A stretch of 5,033 nt of DNA, from NCBI GenBank assembly GCA_964400675.1, contig CAYNVO010000019.1, positions 1-5,033 on the forward strand. Reading direction: 5' to 3'. Position numbers and translations under genes: made by a program. This document shows positions 1 through 4,022 of this stretch, in pieces (position 1 is the stretch's first letter; each line of letters opens with the position of its first letter). Origin of the DNA: 9FT-COMBO-48-23 sp964400675. Its GTDB lineage: Bacteria > Chloroflexota > Dehalococcoidia > GIF9 > UBA5629. A model generated the notes under the pieces. That model saw only the letters and a program-made list of their open reading frames with translations. It made no database searches and was not told where the DNA came from.

Positions 1-91
1 GCTCGCCGTTGTAGAAATCCATGTTAGCCTTGTATTCTGCCAGGCGTGCTCTGTCTAGCTGGGACAGGGACTGGGGGTTGAAATCAGTCAT
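1..91 (-). CDS. Probable phage portal protein, N-terminal 30 codons only (cut by window edge)
   Basis: The reading frame opens with ATG at 89-91 and runs off the left edge after 30 codons, so only the N-terminus is visible (it begins MTDFNPQSLSQLDRARLAEY and continues to an FYNGE motif). A short helical segment rich in Leu, Arg and Tyr leading to a 'DFYNG' motif is typical of the N-terminus of phage portal proteins, the dodecameric ring through which DNA is packaged and to which the terminase docks. Position agrees: it directly follows the large terminase gene, overlapping its stop by 8 nt (84-91). A strong SD (AGGAGG, 100-105) lies 8 nt upstream inside the terminase gene. The assignment rests mainly on gene order and the short N-terminal pattern. 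Another head-module gene is possible but less likely. Confidence 0.7.
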   Translation of the reverse strand, partial: MTDFNPQSLSQLDRARLAEYKANMDFYNGE

Positions 92-1448
92 TGCGCTGCC
101 CTCCTGTAGCTTTCCTGGGCGCTGCGTCCTGGGCTGCCTGCACAATCAGCGCCAGGCTGGTTAAATAGTCGTCGTGGCCTTCTGCTGGCTCTACAAAGAA
201 GTTAAGGGTCTGATTCGGGCGATAGGTACTCTTTGCCTTCTCGAGCTGGTGAAACAGCTCCTTGTGGTCTGTAGAGCCGTCCTGCCTGTAGACCTTAAGT
301 CTTCCTGAATTGACGGCTGCCAGGAGGTCAAAGCCAGCATCCGATTTCGACTTCTGCGTGAACTTAAACGGTATCACTTTAGGACCTATAGCCTTCCGTA
401 GAAAACTGGTTGTCGGTTCTCCTATACCGGTGGCGTCGCATACTATCCTGGTACAGTTCCAAGTGTTCTTGAAGATATCGACAAGCTGGTTATGGAGTAT
501 GGGGTGCTTCTCTCCAATCCATGCGTAGTGTTCAACAACATTGATGTCGGGGTCTCTCTGCCGGTTGCCAGGCAGGCTCACCTCGGCTATGGTTACCACC
601 GTTGCGTCCCTGCTGGGGCGGGTCAGCATTTCATCTTCTAGCTGTTCTTCTTCCCCGGCGAAGTCCACCGCTGCAATGTAAGCCTTGCCGTCATGGGGAC
701 TTCGCAATCTTGGGTGGTTACCCTGCATGACGGCGATCTGCTGGCGGGTAAAGAAGCCGCCGCCGCCTCTAATAGGCAAGAGCGCGTACTGCGTCCTGAA
801 AAGCGGATGGTCCTCTCCCAGGCGCTGGCGCTCGGACTCAGCGAAAGCTCCGTATGCGGGGTTATACTTGGCCACCTCCTGCCAGTCATAGCGAAAGTGG
901 CGCTTAACGCTGTCTTTCTTCTCCTGCTCAAGGTTGGTCTGCTTGATTTCTTCCAGGAGGGTGGTATCATCCCACGTCGTGCCGTAATGTATGGTAGTGG
1001 CATTATAGGCTGACGACATGGGGCGGAAGTCCTTAGTGTACTTGTCCTTCGAGACGTCCTGGGACTCGTCGATTTCCAGAAGCACCTCAGCGGTGTGGCC
1101 AACAACTGAGCTGGTCTCGTCGGCCGAAAGGAATATCCACCTGGAATTCCCCAGGCGGATGATATAGCCTGCCTCGGTGAACCATAGTCCGGTAAATCCG
1201 AAGTCGTTCAACCGGTCCTTAAGCCTTCCCATGGAGATCAGGGTCTGCGGCTTAAAGGTAGGCGAGCACTTGATAGCGTTTCCGCCGGATGCCATGAACA
1301 TGGTCATTAAAAGCACCTCGAGGTGAGCTGACAGTTCGTTCTTTCCTCCCTGGCGTGCGATCTCGACCGAAAAGGTCAAGCCCAGGTTATGCTGTATGCT
1401 CTCTATTACAGCCTTTGCCACCTCTGCCTGATACGGTCTTAGCTTCAT
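84..1448 (-). CDS. terL: Phage terminase large subunit (ATPase-nuclease)
   Basis: The motor of DNA packaging: it cuts concatemeric phage DNA and pumps it through the portal using ATP. The 454-aa product has both expected domains. In the N-terminal ATPase, a variant Walker A (ARQGGKN, residues 31-37) is followed by a hydrophobic strand and Walker B acids (VLLEIDESQD, D127/E128), then a motif III-like segment, HYGTTWDD (about 154-161). In the C-terminal RNase H-fold nuclease, candidate metal-binding acids are D262 (AAVDFAG), D338 (IVCDATGIGEP) and D426/D427 (GHDDYLTSLAL). The length is normal for the family. The ATG at 1446-1448 overlaps the stop of the preceding small-subunit candidate as ATGA. 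No strong SD is visible, so translational coupling is likely. The stop at 84-86 overlaps the portal start. The gene appears intact; the family call is firm, the packaging type (cos or pac) cannot be told. Confidence 0.95.
   Translation of the reverse strand: MKLRPYQAEVAKAVIESIQHNLGLTFSVEIARQGGKNELSAHLEVLLMTMFMASGGNAIKCSPTFKPQTLISMGRLKDRLNDFGFTGLWFTEAGYIIRLGNSRWIFLSADETSSVVGHTAEVLLEIDESQDVSKDKYTKDFRPMSSAYNATTIHYGTTWDDTTLLEEIKQTNLEQEKKDSVKRHFRYDWQEVAKYNPAYGAFAESERQRLGEDHPLFRTQYALLPIRGGGGFFTRQQIAVMQGNHPRLRSPHDGKAYIAAVDFAGEEEQLEDEMLTRPSRDATVVTIAEVSLPGNRQRDPDINVVEHYAWIGEKHPILHNQLVDIFKNTWNCTRIVCDATGIGEPTTSFLRKAIGPKVIPFKFTQKSKSDAGFDLLAAVNSGRLKVYRQDGSTDHKELFHQLEKAKSTYRPNQTLNFFVEPAEGHDDYLTSLALIVQAAQDAAPRKATGGQRND
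100..105 (-). promoter_or_regulatory. Ribosome binding site of the portal gene
   Basis: AGGAGG on the minus strand, 8 nt before the ATG at 89-91 and embedded in the last codons of the terminase gene. It fixes the portal start and implies translation coupled to the terminase. Confidence 0.8.
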
Positions 1449-1783
1449 CTGATCAGGGCCTTAATCCCCAGGGGGACGGCAATCTCCGTAAGGACTTTAG
1501 CGATAGCGTCTTTGAGCGATCGCTTCTGCTCCTTGCTGATGTTATAGCGGGTGCGGACCAGGCGGGCAATAGTATTGGCTGCTGCCAGCGCCAGCTCGAT
1601 ATTATGGGGTTCGCTTTGAATGATGGTGCGGAGCTTGATTCGAAGGATGGCGATTTCCTCGTCTAAACCGTCAATCCCCCTGGCGTCCTCAAGCTGCAGC
1701 TCCTCGGCTTTATCTAGCGCTTTGCTGTAAAACCCGTGCTTCTTGGCGTTCAGGTTGCCTTTGGGGGCACCGGCTTTCGCCAT
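1445..1783 (-). CDS. Putative terminase small subunit
   Basis: A 112-aa basic, mostly helical protein directly upstream of the large terminase gene, sharing an ATGA overlap with it (1445-1448). It starts MAKAGAPKGNLNAKKHGFYS; the 'GAPKGN-NA-KHGFYS' N-terminus is common in small proteins next to phage terminases and related DNA-binding proteins. The rest is predicted helical, with acidic (DEEIAILRIKL) and Ala-rich (ELALAAANTIARLV) stretches that suit an oligomerising DNA-recognition subunit. The frame is open further upstream, but I chose the ATG at 1781-1783 because the conserved-looking N-terminus begins there and AAGGAG (1794-1799) lies 10 nt before it. The small-subunit role is inferred mainly from position and general character. 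It could instead be an unrelated conserved protein. Confidence 0.65.
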   Translation of the reverse strand: MAKAGAPKGNLNAKKHGFYSKALDKAEELQLEDARGIDGLDEEIAILRIKLRTIIQSEPHNIELALAAANTIARLVRTRYNISKEQKRSLKDAIAKVLTEIAVPLGIKALIR

Positions 1784-1892
1784 TACGTCTTTGCTCCTTT
1801 TTCTGCTTTGCTGCTTCAAGCAAACCAAAGACGAGGACGTGGGCTGCCAGGTCAAAACGCTGCTGTTCGAGCGCCACCTTGAGTAATTTCAT
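1710..1892 (-). CDS. Small hypothetical protein, first ORF after the packaging promoter
   Basis: A 60-aa ORF beginning MKLLKVALEQQRFDLAAHVL, with a plausible amphipathic helix over about residues 1-35 and a basic, low-complexity C-terminus (KKEQRRNGE onwards). The last 74 nt overlap the start of the next gene in another frame, so the tail may simply reflect that overlap. The ATG (1890-1892) has no good SD, but it lies only 11 nt after a likely -10 box, so the message may be leaderless. The ordered N-terminal half and the otherwise empty space between promoter and small terminase favour a real gene. No function can be assigned. Confidence 0.5.
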   Translation of the reverse strand: MKLLKVALEQQRFDLAAHVLVFGLLEAAKQKKEQRRNGESRCPQRQPERQEARVLQQSAR

Positions 1893-1903
1893 AGCTAACT
1901 ACC

Positions 1904-1933
1904 ATTTTATGTAAAGTACCCCCATTATGTCAA
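1904..1933 (-). promoter_or_regulatory. Likely sigma70-type promoter for the packaging operon
   Basis: On the minus strand a perfect -35 box TTGACA (1928-1933) is followed, after an 18-nt spacer, by TAAAAT (1904-1909), one mismatch from the -10 consensus. The segment lies in the only clear non-coding gap of the window and points towards the small ORF, small terminase, large terminase and portal genes. The -35 box overlaps the stop codon of the upstream polymerase gene and lies within one of three direct repeats, which suggests the promoter is controlled by a repeat-binding protein. No transcription data exist here; the assignment is by sequence match alone. Confidence 0.6.
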
Positions 1934-1950
1934 GTAGTTATGTCAAGTAT
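1907..1950 (+). repeat. Three iteron-like direct repeats (operator or replication-type sites)
   Basis: Plus-strand copies of ttatgt(c/a)aagta start at 1907, 1925 and 1938. The second and third are exact 12-mers in direct tandem with a 13-bp period; the first has one change (a for c) and is offset by 18 bp. On the minus strand they read TACTTGACATAA, so each exact copy holds a TTGACA. They cover the last codons of the polymerase gene, the -35 box and part of the -10 box of the promoter. Such an arrangement suits an operator cluster for a phage regulator; iterons for a replication protein or arm-type recombinase sites are other options. Confidence 0.7.
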
Positions 1951-2496
1951 TTTCTCTCTAGCCTGGGGGGTGGTTCTACGGAAGGCGGCGGGATAGCGGA
2001 CTTCTCTCTGTCCAGGTGGTATGAACGGCAGTCCCAAGGCTTTGAAGATGCCTTCCTCGGTATCACCGGCTACATGGCGGCCGTAGGCGTCGAAAAGCCC
2101 CTCTCCGCTGGCGTGCAGATGCCAGCCTCTATCCCTGGCCATGGTGCACAGGTTGATGTTGTGCTCCTTTGACCCTGTTCTGATCAGCAACAAAGTTCCC
2201 CATGTCTCAGGGGTAGCCCAGTAGATGTCGACCGATATCCGCTTGAATGAGAAGGAGGCTATCTTTTCTCCGTTTGCTTGCGGGGCGACTGATTCAGCGA
2301 TCGACGCTACCAGGTGCTGTCGGCCGAAGTAACCGCCATTGATTATCTTGTCCTCATTCGGAATAGCCACGATATCGATATCGTGGACTTCCCCCTTCCC
2401 TCTGCGGATGCTGCCAGCGACCTCTACTTTGTCGCAGTAGGGGATTAGCTTTGACACTAGCTCAACTGCGATTTGAGTTGCCTCGAGTAGTTTCAT
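1930..2496 (-). CDS. Minimal DNA polymerase X-like nucleotidyltransferase
   Basis: A 188-aa member of the Pol beta nucleotidyltransferase superfamily that most resembles the palm and thumb of family X DNA polymerases, the short-gap repair enzymes. The palm has the signature GSIRR (28-32), the metal-binding pair D39 and D41 (VHDIDIVAIP) and the third acid D90 (SVDIYWA). RTGSKEHN (106-113) matches the T-G-S-x-x-x-N motif before the thumb. The C-terminal FKALGLPFIPPGQRE (151-165) matches the 'LGLPYIPPELRE' segment of bacterial Pol X. The N-terminal 8-kDa lyase and helix-hairpin-helix regions are absent, as in the compact 174-aa African swine fever virus Pol X. The ATG at 2494-2496 has an ideal AAGGAGG 6 nt upstream, overlapping the previous gene's stop. 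All catalytic acids are present, so activity is likely. The substrate is unproven: gap-filling polymerase, or transfer of a nucleotide to RNA or protein. Confidence 0.88.
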   Translation of the reverse strand: MKLLEATQIAVELVSKLIPYCDKVEVAGSIRRGKGEVHDIDIVAIPNEDKIINGGYFGRQHLVASIAESVAPQANGEKIASFSFKRISVDIYWATPETWGTLLLIRTGSKEHNINLCTMARDRGWHLHASGEGLFDAYGRHVAGDTEEGIFKALGLPFIPPGQREVRYPAAFRRTTPQAREKILDITT

Positions 2497-2499
2497 GGT

Positions 2500-2829
2500 T
2501 CACCTCCTTACTTCTCTATGCGCCTGGTAGTAGGCTCTCTTGCGGGCTGCCACTTCTTCTCTATGCGCCTGGTAGTAGGCTCTCATGCGGGCTGCCGCTT
2601 CTTCTCTATGCGCCTGGTAGTGGGCTCTCTTGCGGGCTGCCACTTCTTCTCTGTGCGCCTGGTAGTAGGCTCTCATGCGGGCTGCCACTTTATTGTCTTT
2701 ACCGGCCCGGGCGTCCCAACAGCTTACACAGATAGGGTCCTCTCTGTAAGAGTCATCCCACTCTGTATCAGCTCCGCAGATAGAGCACTTTTGCAATGAT
2801 GTTGTTGGAGCGCTTGTTGTCGTTTCCAA
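2500..2829 (-). CDS. Zinc-ribbon protein with four 15-aa basic repeats
   Basis: A 109-aa protein. The TTG at 2827-2829 is the best start because a near-perfect SD (AGGAGGTGA, 2831-2839) lies just before it; the frame is open further upstream but without such a signal. Residues 15-37 hold a four-Cys zinc ribbon, C15-x2-C18-x15-C34-x2-C37 (CSIC and CVSC). From residue 48 to about 107 come four copies of VAARxRAYYQAHREE, rich in Arg, Ala and Tyr and probably one long basic helix. Similar Cys knuckles followed by 'YY..HRE' repeats occur in phage proteins related to HNH or endonuclease VII enzymes, but no nuclease core is visible here. A nucleic-acid-binding role is likely; a truncated nuclease relative is possible. 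It overlaps the preceding gene by 106 nt in another frame, and its stop TGA (2500-2502) immediately follows the AAGGAGG SD of the polymerase gene. Confidence 0.75.
   Translation of the reverse strand: METTTSAPTTSLQKCSICGADTEWDDSYREDPICVSCWDARAGKDNKVAARMRAYYQAHREEVAARKRAHYQAHREEAAARMRAYYQAHREEVAARKRAYYQAHREVRR
2511..2690. repeat. Four tandem 45-bp repeats within a coding sequence
   Basis: Units at 2511-2555, 2556-2600, 2601-2645 and 2646-2690 are nearly identical, each containing a close match to tgcgcctggtagtaggctct. Differences alternate: units 1 and 3 read 'ctcttgcggg' (Lys codon on the minus strand) while units 2 and 4 read 'ctcatgcggg' (Met codon), so a 90-bp pair seems to have been duplicated. 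The period is a multiple of 3 and codes for the 15-residue repeats of the zinc-ribbon protein. Confidence 0.95.
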
Positions 2830-3023
2830 ATCACCTCCTGTGTAAAATGCTCCGGGTCTATCGGGCAGACGATAAATCCGTTCCTGCGGGACAAAGCGGC
2901 TCCACAATTAGCTACAGGACAGAGATAGAGCTTCCTGTAGGGACCCGGGTGCGGGTGCTTCAATGGCTTCATCAGCTCTTTGCGCCTTACTTCTAGGCTC
3001 TTTATGTTCTTATGTCTCGGCAT
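2724..3023 (-). CDS. Small Cys/His zinc-finger-like protein
   Basis: A 99-aa basic protein. Residues 33-59 carry a C35-x4-C40-x12-C53-x5-H59 arrangement (LCPVANCGAAL, then FIVCPIDPEHF), consistent with a single zinc-binding knuckle. The N-terminus is Lys/Arg-rich (MPRHKNIKSLEVRRKELMKP), which fits nucleic acid binding. I chose the ATG at 3021-3023, with GAGGT 4 nt upstream; a TTG seven codons earlier in the same frame lacks a comparable SD. The start lies 7 nt after the stop of the winged-helix gene. The last third (after about residue 65) overlaps the next gene in another frame and looks less ordered. No family is recognised; a transcriptional or replication accessory role is only a guess. 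Confidence 0.7.
   Translation of the reverse strand: MPRHKNIKSLEVRRKELMKPLKHPHPGPYRKLYLCPVANCGAALSRRNGFIVCPIDPEHFTQEVIWKRQQALQQHHCKSALSAELIQSGMTLTERTLSV
2831..2839 (-). promoter_or_regulatory. Ribosome binding site that sets a TTG start
   Basis: AGGAGGTGA on the minus strand, with its AGGAGG core 4 nt before the TTG at 2827-2829. It lies inside the upstream zinc-finger gene and shows that translation of the zinc-ribbon gene starts internally, well before the upstream gene ends. Confidence 0.75.
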
Positions 3024-3030
3024 TTGAACC

Positions 3031-3351
3031 TCACAAAAGGGCAAGCTGTTTTTCCTCGTTCAGGGTGCCGGCAGCCGCTTTCTTAAAGTCCCGTCTACGG
3101 TAGGCGTCCTCTACCAGCCGACCCTTTAGCTGCTTAAGGTACTGGTCTACTTCCTCCGGCGTCTCCACCATGAAGTAGCCATAGGGGTGCTCGGTGCTCG
3201 AGGCAATCGGGTGACCCTGGGCTATCAGCTCTCTAATCTCCTTACGAATCATCCTGTCGTGCGGCTCTCCCAGGAGCTGCGCCAGGTCCTTACCGGTGAT
3301 GGCCCTGGCTTTGCCTCTGTGTAGCTGTAAGATGGTTAGTAGATGGCTCAT
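3031..3351 (-). CDS. Winged-helix DNA-binding protein
   Basis: A 106-aa protein with a winged helix-turn-helix over about residues 3-62. ITGKDLAQLLGEPHDRMIRK (18-37) gives the helix-turn-helix, with 'RMIRKEIRELIAQGHPI' as recognition helix and strand, and SSTEHPYGYFMV (51-62) as the wing. The 'HPYGYFMVETPEEVDQYLKQL' type of ending is common in small phage proteins of the HTH_11-like class. A charged helical tail follows (63-106). The start ATG (3349-3351) has AAGGAG 5 nt upstream and overlaps the previous stop as TGATG. It could be the regulator acting on the repeats at 1907-1950, or a replication accessory protein; the sequence does not decide. Confidence 0.8.
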   Translation of the reverse strand: MSHLLTILQLHRGKARAITGKDLAQLLGEPHDRMIRKEIRELIAQGHPIASSTEHPYGYFMVETPEEVDQYLKQLKGRLVEDAYRRRDFKKAAAGTLNEEKQLALL

Positions 3352-3590
3352 CAGCTCTCCTTTGCCGGCACGTCAATCTTCGTGGCGTTCACCTCGAGGT
3401 CAAACATTAGCTGGTCTGACCCCAACGTGAGATTCAAAGCCGCTCCTTGCCTTCGGAAGTTAAGGATTCGGGCTATCTCTCCTGGCTGCAGCTTCGTCTC
3501 CACCTTTAGGACCGTAATCATGCCTTTCTCCTCGTGAAACGTCTGCGTCACGCTCACTAGATCTGCCTGCGTAGTAACCTCTGCTTTCAT
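3351..3590 (-). CDS. Conserved-looking small phage protein, function unknown
   Basis: A 79-aa protein without a recognised family. The predicted fold is mixed: a strand-rich start (VTTQADLVSVTQTFHEEKGM), a central 'LKVETKLQPGEIARILNFRRQG' segment (strand then helix), and strands at 'ALNLTLGSDQLMFDLEVNATKI'. There are no Cys residues, signal peptide or membrane segment. The ATG at 3588-3590 has an excellent SD (AAAGGAGGT, 3597-3605) in the 15-nt gap after the previous stop, and its own stop overlaps the winged-helix start. Good translation signals and the operon position support a real gene; no function is proposed. Confidence 0.75.
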   Translation of the reverse strand: MKAEVTTQADLVSVTQTFHEEKGMITVLKVETKLQPGEIARILNFRRQGAALNLTLGSDQLMFDLEVNATKIDVPAKES

Positions 3591-3605
3591 GGATTTACCT
3601 CCTTT

Positions 3606-4022
3606 CTATCGCTGGACTAAGTGTCCGTATTTGCCTTTGATAAACCTATCGGGGTCGTCTTTCTTGTCTTTCTCAGGCGCCGGTATTGGGCCTGGCTTGG
3701 TTACCAGGAATCGAATAAACCCCGGCATGTTTCTGATCCCCTTTATGCTCTTAGCTCTCTCTACCGCCTGTTTGATGCGGGCCGGCTCATGCCTGACAAT
3801 GAAATCTGCTGCCGCGTTAAAGCCAAGCTCTGCTAGCTCATCGATGAGGGTGGGGTACTCCATGAGAGCTGTCTGCAAGGCAAGCTCGCCTTGCTGTCGC
3901 TTTTTGCGGCGCTGCGTGGTGGTGGTGGTGGTGAGGGGTGGTGGTGGTGCTGATGGTGGTGGTGGTGGTGCTGATATACCACCACCATCATTGGATTGGG
4001 CTGTACTTGTTATGCTGCGCAA
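3606..4022 (-). CDS. Pro/Thr-rich linker protein with a replication-protein-like C-terminal module
   Basis: A 138-aa protein in three parts. Residues 1-36 are low complexity (GGGISAPPPPPSAPPPPL, then six Thr); 37-44 are basic (QRRKKRQQ); 46-110 form a helical domain with 'LIDELAELGFNAAADFIVRH', 'PARIKQAVERAK' and 'KGIRNMPGFIRFLV'. That helical pattern resembles the 'L...GI....A..L......P.-I...I...K..+.++NP.G.L...L' module at the end of many phage and plasmid replication proteins. A Lys/Asp-rich tail ends DRFIKGKYGHLVQR. Translation starts at TTG (4020-4022) with GAGGAGG 6 nt upstream, inside the integrase gene, overlapping it by 35 nt. The helical domain may be the remnant or stand-alone form of a replisome-organiser C-terminus; this is inference from pattern, without a fold check. 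Confidence 0.7.
   Translation of the reverse strand: MRSITSTAQSNDGGGISAPPPPPSAPPPPLTTTTTTQRRKKRQQGELALQTALMEYPTLIDELAELGFNAAADFIVRHEPARIKQAVERAKSIKGIRNMPGFIRFLVTKPGPIPAPEKDKKDDPDRFIKGKYGHLVQR
3916..3990. repeat. GGT/ACC microsatellite tract with inverted repeat at the integrase stop
   Basis: Plus-strand runs of ggt (3916-3933, 3938-3949, 3954-3970) encode the Pro/Thr tracts of the 138-aa protein on the minus strand. A perfect 13-bp inverted repeat, tgatggtggtggt (3951-3963) and accaccaccatca (3978-3990), has a 14-nt loop, and its outer end coincides with the integrase stop codon (3988-3990). There is no T run after it on the minus strand, so it is not a classical intrinsic terminator. Confidence 0.85.

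Noticed and set aside
310..1013. Plus-strand ORFs of 68-106 codons opposite the terminase
   Set aside because: Antisense to strongly conserved terminase motifs, with no SD-supported start or recognisable domain.
638..1105. Minus-strand 155-codon ORF inside the terminase gene
   Set aside because: Out-of-frame shadow of the terminase, Ser/Arg/Pro-rich with no motif; the terminase frame has all its catalytic motifs across the same region.
1784..1855. Longer version of the small terminase starting at 1855
   Set aside because: The extra 24 codons overlap the small ORF and do not resemble the family; the conserved-looking N-terminus begins at the ATG at 1781-1783.
1877..1892. Near-identical 16 nt at the starts of the small ORF (1877-1892) and the pol X gene (2481-2496)
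   Set aside because: 14 of 16 bases match, but it covers only the common MKLLx start and does not continue; chance or codon preference explains it.
2511..2690. CRISPR-like array
   Set aside because: The copies are contiguous with no unique spacers, and they encode in-frame protein repeats.
2451..2799. Plus-strand ORFs made of LLLYAPGSRLSCGLP-type repeats
   Set aside because: They are antisense readings of the 45-bp repeats, open only because the period is a multiple of 3. The minus frame has a zinc ribbon and a strong SD; the plus frames have neither.
2724..2840. Programmed -1 frameshift joining the zinc-finger and zinc-ribbon proteins
   Set aside because: The relative frame would allow it and an SD-like stimulator is present, but I found no slippery heptamer. 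Independent initiation at the SD-backed TTG is simpler.
3951..3990. Intrinsic terminator after the integrase
   Set aside because: The inverted repeat is perfect, but no T run follows on the minus strand and the next gene is translated through it.
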